NCBI RefSeq assembly: GCF_036013955.1
Contig: NZ_CP107903.1
Location: 6,386,001-6,450,000 of the forward strand
DNA length: 64,000 bases
Source: Streptomyces sp. NBC_00459
GTDB taxonomy: Bacteria > Actinomycetota > Actinomycetes > Streptomycetales > Streptomycetaceae
Reading direction: 5' to 3'
A model generated the notes under the pieces. It worked only from the letters and a program-made list of their open reading frames with translations, searched no databases and was not told the origin of the DNA. Shown here piece after piece: positions 1 to 8,114 of the stretch. The translations under genes and the position numbers were made by a program. Numbering within the stretch: the stretch's first letter is position 1; each line of letters starts with the position of its first letter.

Positions 1-43
1 CAGTGTGGCGCGGAACGGGTACGGGCCACTGCCGGGACCCGGC

Positions 44-1087
44 TCAGCGGTTGACGGCCTGGATCTCCTGAACGACGACGGCCTGCTCGGCCCCGAACTC
101 GCCGTCGGGCAGGGCCTGCGGGTTGTTGACACCCGTCCCGGTCCAGTGGATCTTCCAGGTGATCGTGGCGCGGAGCGGGTACGACCCGTCGCCGGACGAG
201 CGCAGGTACTTCACACCGCAGGGCGGGGTCTGGCCGGCCTTCCCGGCGGCGTACGGCTCCCCGATACGCCCGTTGACGAAGGTGCACACACCGGAGGCGG
301 GGTAGACCTGCGCGTCGGCGGTACCGGGCTCGATCCGCAAGGACACGGGCTCGGCGACGGTGGTGGCCTCCATCGCCAGAACCGGTACGGACGCGGTCAC
401 GGAGACGGGCTTGAACTGCGCCGCGTCCAGCCAGGCCCAGGTGGGCAGGTTCACCTTGGTGGGGCCGGCGGGGGCGAGGGTGACCTTGGTGGAGGGGACG
501 CGGATCTCGTTGTAGGCGAGTCCGGCGAGGATCTCGGGGGTGATGACGTTGTCGATGCCGGCGGGAGGAGCGTCACCGGTGTCGACCCAGAAGTAGTCCT
601 CCTTGCAGGAGTCCCAGCCCGGCGGATAGGACTTGTTGACGTACGAGCCCCACCAATAACCCTCGCCGGTCTTGTCCTTGTTGAAGTCCTTCGAGTGGTC
701 GTCCTCGTTGAGGTACTTCTCCCGCTGCTCGGCATCCCACTCGTACCCCGTGGACCCCGCCTCCCACACCGGCTCCTTGACCTTCTGAAGCTCCTCGGGA
801 CTGTACGTCGGGGCATACCAACAAGCAGGCGGCGTCCAGCCGCTTGAGGCGGCGACGGGCCCGGCCGACTGCCCGGACCCGTTCTTGGAACGGTCGTAGA
901 CGACGGCGCCGGCGGTCGCGGAGAGGGTGTCGCCGGAGGCGTTGCCGGATGTGTTCGGGCCGTTGCCGAACGCTCCTGCACCAGGAGGATCTTGGGAGGC
1001 CATGGCAGAGGGGGACACGACCAGACACGTTGTTCCCGCGATCAGAACGGTCGTGGCGATAGAAAGCAGTCTGGTCATGGCTGGCAC
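44..1087 (-). CDS. Exported protein of unknown function, copy A
   Basis: A 347-residue protein with an N-terminal signal peptide (hydrophobic stretch, then an AMA-like cleavage region near residue 30) and no further membrane segment, so probably secreted or wall-associated. The body is rich in Trp, Tyr, Pro and Asp/Glu and has a few cysteines that could form disulfides. The start is GTG at 1087, with GAGGAG about 7 bases upstream. It overlaps the end of the lipoprotein gene by 13 bases, and an alternative ATG at 1078 would give an ATGA overlap, so the two are very likely translated together. A paralogue lies at 17651-18676 in the same arrangement. Residues about 83-235 are encoded by DNA almost identical to that copy. 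I do not recognise the family and infer no enzymatic activity. Confidence 0.85.
   Translation of the reverse strand: MPAMTRLLSIATTVLIAGTTCLVVSPSAMASQDPPGAGAFGNGPNTSGNASGDTLSATAGAVVYDRSKNGSGQSAGPVAASSGWTPPACWYAPTYSPEELQKVKEPVWEAGSTGYEWDAEQREKYLNEDDHSKDFNKDKTGEGYWWGSYVNKSYPPGWDSCKEDYFWVDTGDAPPAGIDNVITPEILAGLAYNEIRVPSTKVTLAPAGPTKVNLPTWAWLDAAQFKPVSVTASVPVLAMEATTVAEPVSLRIEPGTADAQVYPASGVCTFVNGRIGEPYAAGKAGQTPPCGVKYLRSSGDGSYPLRATITWKIHWTGTGVNNPQALPDGEFGAEQAVVVQEIQAVNR
381..839 (-). repeat. 459-bp near-identical inverted repeat, arm A
   Basis: Aligned by eye with 17884-18342 in opposite orientation, this segment differs at only 4 of 459 positions, and all four changes are silent third-position substitutions. 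Similarity falls sharply on both sides, both in the N-terminal coding part and after the shared GTACCGGT. It lies wholly inside the exported-protein genes. Confidence 0.95.
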
Positions 1088-1737
1088 CTGTCAACTCCTC
1101 GAGTGGACTGGATCTTCACGAGTTCCCATACGCCAGCCTTGTTCTTCTGTACCTGGACGCCGTAGGCGACGTAGCTGTCCTTGTTCGGCGCTGTCTTCTT
1201 GACCTCTTTGGTCTTGATGACCTTGCTGAAGCCCTTGCTCTCATCCCCGCAGTAACTCAGCGAAGCGCTGTCTTTGGAACTGACGGTGACCTGGCGATCG
1301 AAGTAGCGCACGGTGCCGGTGACCGTCCACCCGACGTCGGTGAACGCCTTCACCCACTTTTCGGCAGCCACCGCGCCTTCACCCTCAGTGTAGAACTCCA
1401 AGGCGGGAAGCCGAGGGTTCTGGGCGACGATGGCCGCGTTGAGTGCGCGAATCATCTCCGCGTTGTCCTTGAGGACGGCGTCCTTGACGGCGTCACCGGT
1501 CTGCTCTGGCGTGAACGTGAGTGTGACATCTGACGGTAGTTCGACCTTCGGCCGGTCTGCGGAGGCGGCCGAGTCCGACGCGGACGCTGTCGGCGATGCC
1601 GAGGTCTCGCTCCCGGTATCGGCTCCGGCGATCTTGTCGTTGTCCTTCGATCCGCTGTCGTCGCCGCCACAGGCGGTCAACAGCAGGGCAGCGGACGCGA
1701 CGAGCGCGGCAGCAACGGGCAAAGAGCGGCGCTTCAC
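1075..1737 (-). CDS. Lipoprotein, paralogous family member 1
   Basis: A 220-residue predicted lipoprotein with a KRR start, a hydrophobic core and lipobox LTAC (lipidated Cys23). An Asp/Ser/Ala-rich linker precedes a globular domain from about residue 60 that starts with a LPSDVT-like segment. The GTG at 1737 is preferred because GGGGAG sits just upstream; an in-frame start at 1776 would put extra residues before the signal peptide. It shares the LPSD motif, a YC-x-D/E-x-SKG/SKA motif and a C-terminal CQP with the proteins at 1891, 2713 (CTP ending) and 17004. Its 3' end overlaps the exported-protein gene, as in the 17 kb cassette. Function unknown; the fold could be a SnoaL/NTF2-like surface domain, but that is a guess. 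Confidence 0.85.
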   Translation of the reverse strand: MKRRSLPVAAALVASAALLLTACGGDDSGSKDNDKIAGADTGSETSASPTASASDSAASADRPKVELPSDVTLTFTPEQTGDAVKDAVLKDNAEMIRALNAAIVAQNPRLPALEFYTEGEGAVAAEKWVKAFTDVGWTVTGTVRYFDRQVTVSSKDSASLSYCGDESKGFSKVIKTKEVKKTAPNKDSYVAYGVQVQKNKAGVWELVKIQSTRGVDRCQP

Positions 1738-1890
1738 AGTGGACTCCCCGTGAGACAGATGTGCTAGCAAAACCAAGACGCTATCGGTGGGGCCGGTGGT
1801 TCCGCCAGGCTGTCGAGAGCTTCACAGAAGCTTCACCATGGCAACGGGGAACACGAGCTGCCGACGTCGCTCAGTTCACCTTGCTCGCCC

Positions 1891-2559
1891 TCAAGGTTGG
1901 CATCTGGCGCTGCCCCGCTGGGAGGCGATCTTCTCGACGGCCCAAACACCTTTGTTGTTCCTGCGTAGTTGGGTGCTGTAGCGGACGTAGCTGTTCTTCG
2001 TGACTGCGGTCTTGTTGACCTTCTCAGGGCTGAGATACATGTCGTACCCCTTGCTCTGGTCCTCGCAGTACACAAGCGACGCGTTGCTCGACCCGTTCAC
2101 GTTGGCGACCGCGTCATAGAAGCGATACGAACCCGTGACCCGCGCCTTGGCGTCAACGTACGCCTGGATGAACGTCTCCGTGCCGGCGGCGGCTTCGCCC
2201 TCGTAGTAGTAGAGGTAGGCCTTGTCGAGGGCGTTCTGGTTCACGATCGCGAGGTCTACTGCCTTGATGGACTGTTCGCTGTCGCTCAGTACCGCGTCCT
2301 TGCCGGCGTCACCCGTCTTGGGCCACTCGAAGGTGTACGTCAGATCGGACGGCAGCTCGATCTTCGGCCGGTCTGCGGAGCCGGCTGAATCGGCGGTCGA
2401 TGCCGTGTGCGATGCGGACGCTTCACCCACAGGCTCGGCCACCGAGCCCTTGTCGCTGTTCGACGACGCAGTCTCACCGTCGCCGCCGCCACACGCGGAC
2501 ATCAGCATTGCGGCCGTCGCGACGAATGCGGCAGCAGTGGGCGGAGCGTGGCGCTTCAC
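1891..2559 (-). CDS. Lipoprotein, paralogous family member 2
   Basis: A 222-residue lipoprotein: KRH start, Ala-rich hydrophobic core, lipobox MSAC with Cys23, then a Gly/Ser/Asp-rich linker. The globular part has the LPSDLT motif near residue 75, a YYYEGEAAAG segment and YCEDQSKGY. It is closer to the copy at 17004 (shared EDQSK, FYSEGTAAAG-like segment and SQRGS-x-x-CQP ending) than to its immediate neighbours. The GTG start at 2559 has GGGGAG upstream, in the same leader context as members 1 and 3. No exported-protein gene is attached to this copy; about 150 bp of spacer separates it from member 1. Confidence 0.85.
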   Translation of the reverse strand: MKRHAPPTAAAFVATAAMLMSACGGGDGETASSNSDKGSVAEPVGEASASHTASTADSAGSADRPKIELPSDLTYTFEWPKTGDAGKDAVLSDSEQSIKAVDLAIVNQNALDKAYLYYYEGEAAAGTETFIQAYVDAKARVTGSYRFYDAVANVNGSSNASLVYCEDQSKGYDMYLSPEKVNKTAVTKNSYVRYSTQLRRNNKGVWAVEKIASQRGSARCQP

Positions 2560-2712
2560 AGTGAACTCCCCGTGGGAACAGGTGCGATGGCAAAGCCCGT
2601 ACGGTATCGCGCTCCCCGGACAGGCGCGGCCATGGTTTCAGTGGGCCGGTGTCCTGGGTGCAGTCGTCCCGCTGTGACTGCGCTCAACGCACCACGACTC
2701 TGCTCCACCTGC

Positions 2713-3408
2713 TTACGGGGTGCATGCCTTGTCCCCCCGCTTCGAGGTCAGGCCGGTGGTCCGCCACACGCCCTGACCGCTCTTCTGCAGGCGCGCGCTG
2801 TACAGCACGTACGGGCTCTGGTCCGAAGGCGTGCGGTCGACCTTGTTGGTTTTCCGGTCCTTGTTGAAGCCCTTGCTCTCATCGGCGCAGTAGACGACCG
2901 ACGCCTCCGACTCGCCCGACAAGGCAACCTCAGGCGCGTAGTAGCGAGTCGTCCCGGTGAAGGACATGTTGGCGTCGACGTACGCCTGCACCCACCTGAG
3001 CGCGTCGTTCAGTGCCTTGCCCCGGTAGTAGAAGGAAAGGCTCCGAGCGCCCGTGTCGCCACGCAGGATGGCGTCGTTCGTCGCGTCGATACGCCGGGCG
3101 GTGTCCGCAAGGACCGCGTTCTTGGCCTCGTCGCCGGCCTGCCAGTTCTCGAACTTGTCAGTGACATCCGACGGAAGCTCGATCCTCGGACGCTCGACGG
3201 ACGTCGGCGCGCTCGCCGTGGCACTCGCACTCGCACTCGCCCTCGCGCTTGGCGACGCCGACGCCTCGCTCCCGGTGCCGGTGCCGGTGCCGGCTCCGGC
3301 GGCCTTGCCATTGTCATTGGGCTCGCCGTCACTGCCGGTGCAGGCGGTCAGGACCAGGGCTCCTGCCATGGCGAGTGCGGCAGCGGCGGACAGAGAACGG
3401 CACTTCAC
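2713..3408 (-). CDS. Lipoprotein, paralogous family member 3
   Basis: A 231-residue lipoprotein with lipobox LTAC (Cys23) and an unusual extra Cys3. A repetitive Ala-Ser linker follows (GTGTG, then ASASAS runs; the DNA shows ctcgcactcgcact-type short repeats around 3220-3250). The globular domain begins at LPSDVT and carries FYYRGKA and YCADESKG, matching the other members. GTG start at 3408 with GGGGAG upstream. It is the most distal of three tandem copies, which suggests expansion by duplication. The role is unknown; such lipoprotein families often sit at the cell surface. Confidence 0.85.
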   Translation of the reverse strand: MKCRSLSAAAALAMAGALVLTACTGSDGEPNDNGKAAGAGTGTGTGSEASASPSARASASASATASAPTSVERPRIELPSDVTDKFENWQAGDEAKNAVLADTARRIDATNDAILRGDTGARSLSFYYRGKALNDALRWVQAYVDANMSFTGTTRYYAPEVALSGESEASVVYCADESKGFNKDRKTNKVDRTPSDQSPYVLYSARLQKSGQGVWRTTGLTSKRGDKACTP

Positions 3409-3524
3409 ATCGAACTCCCCCGTACGACAGACGTGCTGACAAGGGCCGGACGGTATCCGTCGGGCCGCGAAGTTTCCACCAGATTCAGAGGGTTGGGCAC
3501 GGTGTCAACGGAAACGGACTGTTT

Positions 3525-3560
3525 GCCGTGCAGGCCGTGCAGGCCGTGCAAGCCGTGCAG
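3525..3560. repeat. Four tandem copies of a 9-bp unit
   Basis: GCCGTGCAG occurs four times head to tail, with one base change in the third copy, in the spacer between lipoprotein 3 and the small membrane protein gene. Confidence 0.9.
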
Positions 3561-3593
3561 TTGTCGCGGAGCCAACCCCACAAGGAGGAGACG

Positions 3594-3854
3594 TCAGCCC
3601 CTGTCGGCTGCCGGAGAAACCGTCGGAGCCTGGGTGGCACTCCTGGCCGCCCGCCGCGATCTCAACTCCCCTCTGAGGATGAACAACCGGAGGCCTGCGA
3701 TGCCGAGAAACACGACGCCGAAGCCGAATCTGGCCCATCCTCCGTCCTTGATGGTCCAGTAGAAGCAACTGCCGGAGAGGGTGAGGCAGATGGCGGCGAC
3801 CAGGGGTTCGCGGATGTAGAACGGGAGGACGCGGAGTATCACATTGAGCAGCAT
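3594..3854 (-). CDS. Small membrane protein
   Basis: An 86-residue protein with two probable transmembrane helices, about residues 17-33 and 42-60, separated by a short KDGGWARFG loop. The tail from residue 62 is basic and Arg-rich, so likely cytoplasmic. ATG start at 3854; no strong ribosome-binding site is visible. It lies upstream of the lipoprotein array on the same strand. I do not recognise the family. The hydrophobic pattern and basic tail support a real gene, but its short length leaves doubt. Confidence 0.6.
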   Translation of the reverse strand: MLLNVILRVLPFYIREPLVAAICLTLSGSCFYWTIKDGGWARFGFGVVFLGIAGLRLFILRGELRSRRAARSATQAPTVSPAADRG

Positions 3855-4163
3855 CCGGGCAGTGGATCAGGCGCGAACCGCTCGTGCTGTGATGGAGGCC
3901 ACAATTCCGGAGGTGAGGTTTACGCGGGAAGTTGTCGAAGGTGTGAAGAATTTTGGCAGACCTGCCCATGAACGGCGCATCGCCTTCGGCAAGTGGCTCC
4001 TGCCAACTACCCTCCCCGGCACCCGACTTGTGGCATATTCGCCTCACTCTCCGTCGATCAAGCTCCACCTTCCGTTAGTTGATCTAGAAGATTCAGTGTT
4101 GAGCGGGCCATGCCGTGGATAAGGTGCTGATGCAAGAGGACGTCACAGGGGCGATCTGAGGCG
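3855..4163. other. Intergenic region between divergent genes
   Basis: About 310 bp separate the small membrane protein (minus) from the first pilus-locus gene (plus). The sequence is locally AT-richer around 3890-3960 and 4075-4100, as expected for divergent promoters, but I could not define -35/-10 boxes with confidence. No gene seen. Confidence 0.5.
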
Positions 4164-5123
4164 GTGGCCGACCACCCCGTCGCAGTGAACGGGGTGGTGT
4201 GCAGCGTGCCGACCGCGATAGCCGTCACCAGTTCCGACCTGGTGCTCCCACCGCATGACCGGCAGACCCCGCCAGCCGCTGTCCCGTCCCTCGACACCCT
4301 CGACGGCGCCCTCATGGGGATGCACACGCTCATCGAACAGCACGGGTACGTCATCGCCCTCTACCCGGCGTCCACGGACCCGGCCGTCACCCGGCGGCTG
4401 CACACCGTGCGTTCCGTCCTGGAGAGCGACCGCATCGCGCTGCTCGCGGTCGATCTGCCACCCCTCGGACTCGCCCTGCTCGCCCAGCAGTTGAGGCAGC
4501 TCTCCATGTGCGACTTCAGCCCGGGGGTGCTCGCCTCCTCCGCGCGGCTGCTCGCGCACTACATCTACGCCGGCGCTCACCTCGGCTCCGTCGCCAAGCT
4601 CGACCGGGTGCCCGTCTCCCTCAAGTCGCACGCCAAGTCCTGGGTGCCGGGCGCGCAGTTCGCCGTACTGGCCAATCCGCGAGCCCAGCTCGTACGGGTG
4701 GGCCAGGAGGAGCTGGCCGGGCCCGAGTTCGGGACTCGGCTGCTCGTCGCGCAGGGGCAGCCGCCCTCCGACTGGGTCACCACGACCCTCGCACCCGCCT
4801 GGCGCGTCCAGGGAGTTGCCCCCGTTCCGCTGCCGGCGGAGTCCGCCCGTTGGTGGGGGACCGGGAAGATCGTCGAGTTCGCGGCCGGGCTGCACGACGT
4901 CTCCGTGCTCTATCAACTGGTCTCCTCCGTACGCCGCGAGGAGTGCCACTGGTGCGGCCTCGAACTCATCGGAGACCGCTGCGGATTCTGTGCGGCCCCA
5001 CTCGCCCCGGCTTCGGAGCTTCCCGCGGCCCTCGGGCGGGCAGGAACCCCGACAGAAGCACCAGGAACACCAGTACGACCATCAGGAACCTCAGTACGAG
5101 CACTGCCCCGAGGTACGACGTAA
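4164..5123 (+). CDS. Tad-locus protein with C-terminal zinc ribbon, unknown function
   Basis: A 319-residue soluble protein with no signal peptide. Residues about 45-120 form an alpha/beta region (a helix after SLDTLDGALMGMH, then LLAVDLPPLGLALLAQQ), followed by a middle domain with KSWVPGAQFAVLANPRAQL. Near the C-terminus CHWC and CGFC, ten residues apart, form a likely zinc ribbon. The last 30 residues are a Thr/Pro/Gly-rich tail. The gene is about 50 bp upstream of cpaB and on the same strand, so it probably heads the pilus operon. The GTG start is chosen from the frame and a weak GAGG; it could be slightly different. I know no named function, and a regulatory or assembly role is inference from position. 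Confidence 0.75.
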   Translation: MADHPVAVNGVVCSVPTAIAVTSSDLVLPPHDRQTPPAAVPSLDTLDGALMGMHTLIEQHGYVIALYPASTDPAVTRRLHTVRSVLESDRIALLAVDLPPLGLALLAQQLRQLSMCDFSPGVLASSARLLAHYIYAGAHLGSVAKLDRVPVSLKSHAKSWVPGAQFAVLANPRAQLVRVGQEELAGPEFGTRLLVAQGQPPSDWVTTTLAPAWRVQGVAPVPLPAESARWWGTGKIVEFAAGLHDVSVLYQLVSSVRREECHWCGLELIGDRCGFCAAPLAPASELPAALGRAGTPTEAPGTPVRPSGTSVRALPRGTT

Positions 5124-5174
5124 GAGACGTAGAAGACGTGTCCGTCCCCACCCCCGATCGAGGTTGTCCGCGTC

Positions 5175-5894
5175 ATGAACTCACGCCAGCGCCGCGGCGT
5201 CATCCTGCTGGTCCTCTCGACCCTGTGCGCCATCGGCGCCTTCGTCGGAGTCCTCTCGGTGATCCGCGACGTGAATTCCAAAGTCGGCCCGGAGGTGACG
5301 GCGTACCGCCTCAAGAGCGACATCGCGCCCTACAGGGAGCTCACGGCCGACCAGTTCGAGAAGATCTCCATGCCGAAGCGGTGGCTGTCGGAGACCGCCG
5401 TCACACGCGTCTCCCAGATCCGCGGCAAGATCGCGGTGACCCGGCTGGAGAAGGGCTCCCTGCTGCAGACCGACATGATCGTCGACCGGCCCGAACTGGA
5501 GGCCGGTGAGCAGGAGATCGCGATCCTGATCGACGCGTCGACAGGTGTGGCGGGAAAGATCAACCCGGGGTCGCTCGTCAACATCTACGCCACCTTCGAG
5601 TCCAAGGACAGCGAGAAGGGCGTCGACGAGGCCAAGCTGCTCGTCACGAACGCGCGCGTCATCGACGTCGGCAAGCTCACCGCCCTCGAACCGGGACAGT
5701 CGAGCGACGATCGCCGGCGAACGGCGTCGGAGGCCGTTCCGATCACCTTCGCGCTCAAGACGCCGGACGCCCAACGCGTCGCGTACGCCGAGTCGTTCGC
5801 CGAACACGTCCGCCTGTCCCTGGTCGCGGGCGGCGAACTGACGGCCGTCCCCGGCGCCGCCGACCGTACGTACACCCTCGACAAGGACAAGTAG
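5175..5894 (+). CDS. cpaB: Flp pilus assembly protein CpaB/RcpC
   Basis: 239 residues. A single N-terminal transmembrane helix (about residues 9-30) anchors a periplasm-facing SAF-type domain: VTAYRLKSDIAPYRELTADQF is followed by a strand-rich region and the conserved IRGKIAVTRLEKGSLL segment around residue 75-95. A second part, EIAILIDASTGVAGKINPGS, matches the C-terminal CpaB domain. CpaB-type proteins stabilise or line the outer part of Tad machines; in Gram-positive bacteria, which lack a secretin, the role is less clear. ATG start at 5175. The gene is followed after 9 bases by a small reading frame and then cpaE. Confidence 0.9.
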   Translation: MNSRQRRGVILLVLSTLCAIGAFVGVLSVIRDVNSKVGPEVTAYRLKSDIAPYRELTADQFEKISMPKRWLSETAVTRVSQIRGKIAVTRLEKGSLLQTDMIVDRPELEAGEQEIAILIDASTGVAGKINPGSLVNIYATFESKDSEKGVDEAKLLVTNARVIDVGKLTALEPGQSSDDRRRTASEAVPITFALKTPDAQRVAYAESFAEHVRLSLVAGGELTAVPGAADRTYTLDKDK

Positions 5895-5903
5895 GAGGCG
5901 GGC

Positions 5904-5987
5904 ATGAGGTCCGTACGTACGAAGCCGCAGCCCCAGCGCCGGTCGCAGCCGCAGTCGCAGGTGTGCCTGCCGAGGGCGCGCCGATGA
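5904..5987 (+). CDS. 27-residue basic bridging ORF
   Basis: An ATG at 5904, preceded by GGAGGCGGGC (one of the best ribosome-binding sites in the operon), opens a 27-codon frame rich in Arg, Gln, Pro and Ser. Its TGA at 5985 overlaps the ATG at 5984 of the cpaE-tadE gene as ATGA. The cpaE ATG has only a modest site of its own (GAGGG), so the short frame may deliver ribosomes to cpaE. It may be a coupling leader rather than a functional peptide. The composition (pI very high, one Cys) resembles no family I know. Confidence 0.55.
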   Translation: MRSVRTKPQPQRRSQPQSQVCLPRARR

Positions 5988-7618
5988 CCATCCGCGTCCT
6001 CGCCGCCACCGCCGACATCGAGTCCGCCCGCGCTCTGAGCACCCTCCTCAGCCGGCTCCCCGACGCCGAACCCGCCCCGCCCGTCGCGGACTCGACAGCG
6101 CTGCTCGACACCCTGGCCCGGCTGGCCGCCGAGTCCCTCGACGAGCTGCCGGAAGTCGTCCTCGTGCACGAGCGGATAGGGCCCGTCCCTGCCCTCGACC
6201 TCGTACGCGACCTGGTGATGCGCTTCCCGGCCGTCGGAGTCGTCCTCATCACCGCCGACCCCAGCACCGGCGTGCTCACCGCCGCGATGGACTCCGGCGC
6301 CCGGGGTATCGTCCAACTGCCTCTCAGTTACGAAGCCTTGGCCGAGCGCGTACAGGCGGCGGCGGCCTGGTCGTCAGGCATGCGGCGCCACCTCGGTAGC
6401 ACCGCACCGGAGTTGTACGCCGGACCCGGTGGCACGGTCGTCACCGTGACCGGTGCCAAGGGTGGCGTCGGCGCTACTGTCACGGCCGTCCAACTCGCCC
6501 TCGCCGCAAGGGCGTCGGGCCATACCGTCGCCCTTATCGACCTGGACCTCCAGTCGGGGGACGTGGCCTCCTACCTGGACGTCCAGTTCCGCAGGTCGAT
6601 CGCCGACCTGGCCGCCATCACGGACATCAACCCGCGCGTCCTCCAGGACGCCGTCTTCACCCACGACAGCGGCATCGGCCTGCTCCTCGCCCCCTCCGAG
6701 GGCGAACGCGGCGAGGAGGTCACCGACAGGGTGACCCGCCAGGTCGTCGCCGCCCTGCGCTCCCGCCACGACGTCGTGGTCGTCGACTGCGGCGCCCGGA
6801 TGGACTCGGCCACGGCCGCCGCCGTCGAGATGGCCGACCACGCCCTGCTCCTGGTCACCCCGGACGTCGTCGCCGTACGCGCCGCCAAACGCATGGTTCG
6901 TCTCTGGGACCGCCTCCAGATCCGCAAGGCCGAAGAGACGTTGACAGTCGTCAACAGGCAGTCCAAGGGTACGGAGATCCAGCCCTCGCTGGTCGAGAAG
7001 GTCACCGGCACCAAGGTCGCCCGCGCGACGATTCCCGCCGCCTTCAAGGAACTTCAGGGCGTTGTGGACGCGGGACGCCTCCAGGACCTGGACGCGCGGT
7101 CAACGGTCAAGCAGGCGCTGTGGGCACTGGCGGGAGAGTTGGGGCTGGTCGTCGTCCAGGAAGGAGGGGGCGGAGGCAAGCGACGTAAGTCATCGTCTTC
7201 GTCGTCGGACCGGGGCGCGATGAGCCTGCGCCGACGAGGCGAACGCGGTGACCGAGGGGCCGTGACCCTCGAATTCGCGGGCATGTTCCCGCTGTTGCTC
7301 GTCGTGATGAGCATCCTGTGGCAGTGCGTGCTCTACGGCTACACGTACTCGTTGGCCGGCAACGCGGCGGACGAGGCGGCCCGCGCGGCAACGGCGGCGT
7401 ACGCCCTCGACCCCGGCGGCTACGAGGGGGCCTGCGAGAGCGCGGGCGGCGAGCACCTCCCCGGAGCCTGGAGCGGCGCCGCGATCAACTGCGGTCCCGA
7501 GGGGCCGGTCATGAAGGCCACCGTCAGCGCCCAAGTACCCCTGTTCTTCCCGGGGTTCGACGTCAACTGGACGGTGAACGGCGAGGCGGGGGCGGCGCTG
7601 GAGGGGGACGAGGACTGA
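5984..7618 (+). CDS. cpaE: CpaE-type ATPase fused to a TadE-type pseudopilin
   Basis: 544 residues from ATG 5984; a GTG at 5963 is the only nearby alternative. Residues 1-130 form a degenerate receiver-like domain (VLLVHERIGPVPALD, ITADPSTGVL). Residues about 145-390 form a MinD/ParA-type ATPase with the deviant Walker A motif KGGVGATVTA, in which the usual GK-T is altered, plus DLDLQSGDVA and VVVDCGARMDSAT. After an Arg/Ser linker, residue 413 onward is a complete TadE-like protein: RGAVTLEFAGMFPLLLVVM helix, then a short exported domain with two cysteines. No stop separates them, so the ATPase and pseudopilin are one reading frame. An internal ATG at 7220 could give a separate TadE. CpaE localises Tad machines; TadE is a minor pseudopilin. 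Confidence 0.85.
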   Translation: MTIRVLAATADIESARALSTLLSRLPDAEPAPPVADSTALLDTLARLAAESLDELPEVVLVHERIGPVPALDLVRDLVMRFPAVGVVLITADPSTGVLTAAMDSGARGIVQLPLSYEALAERVQAAAAWSSGMRRHLGSTAPELYAGPGGTVVTVTGAKGGVGATVTAVQLALAARASGHTVALIDLDLQSGDVASYLDVQFRRSIADLAAITDINPRVLQDAVFTHDSGIGLLLAPSEGERGEEVTDRVTRQVVAALRSRHDVVVVDCGARMDSATAAAVEMADHALLLVTPDVVAVRAAKRMVRLWDRLQIRKAEETLTVVNRQSKGTEIQPSLVEKVTGTKVARATIPAAFKELQGVVDAGRLQDLDARSTVKQALWALAGELGLVVVQEGGGGGKRRKSSSSSSDRGAMSLRRRGERGDRGAVTLEFAGMFPLLLVVMSILWQCVLYGYTYSLAGNAADEAARAATAAYALDPGGYEGACESAGGEHLPGAWSGAAINCGPEGPVMKATVSAQVPLFFPGFDVNWTVNGEAGAALEGDED

Positions 7619-8013
7619 TGAGGACGAGGCCGAGGAGCCTTCGGGGCCGACTCGCGAACCGCGTCCGGGAGGGCGGGGACCGGGGTTCCTCCATCCTGGA
7701 GTTCACCGGTTTCCTCCCGATCCTCATCATCATCGGCCTGGCCTGCATCCAGCTCGGCCTGATCGGCTACGGCATCAACCAGGCCGGTACGGGAGCCCGC
7801 GCGGCAGCTCGGGCCGCCTCCCTCGACGGCGACGGGGTGGCGGCGGGCGCCGCCTCCGTCAGCGACTGGCTCGACCCGGACGTGGACGCGCCTCTGGGCG
7901 CGGGCGACACGACCACCGCGACCGTGACCGTCCATGTCCCCGCGATCATCCCGCTCTTCGACGAGTGGGACGTGCAACGCTCCGCCACCATGCCCAACGA
8001 CGAAGACGGCTGA
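7618..8013 (+). CDS. tadE: TadE-like minor pseudopilin
   Basis: 131 residues. The ATG at 7618 overlaps the preceding TGA (TGATG), so translation is coupled. The protein has a basic N-terminus, then a GSSILEFTGFLP motif with the Glu+5-like residue at the start of a single transmembrane helix (about residues 23-45). An Ala-rich helix (ARAAARAAS) and a short extracellular beta region follow. This is the TadE layout; the segment fused to CpaE has the same design, so the locus has at least two such pseudopilins before the tadG-like gene. Prepilin-peptidase processing is expected from the family, not shown. Confidence 0.85.
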   Translation: MRTRPRSLRGRLANRVREGGDRGSSILEFTGFLPILIIIGLACIQLGLIGYGINQAGTGARAAARAASLDGDGVAAGAASVSDWLDPDVDAPLGAGDTTTATVTVHVPAIIPLFDEWDVQRSATMPNDEDG

Positions 8014-8114
8014 CCGACCGCCCCGCCGATTGATCCACTGACCGAGTTCACCGACCGAAGCCACCGACCGAGCGATCAACGCAAGCCGACCTGAGAGGAG
8101 TTGAGACAGAGACC

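Noticed and set aside
2407..3762. A 451-codon plus-strand frame across the lipoprotein array
   Set aside because: It runs antisense to two clear lipoprotein genes; its Arg-rich, low-complexity product is typical of high-GC shadow frames.
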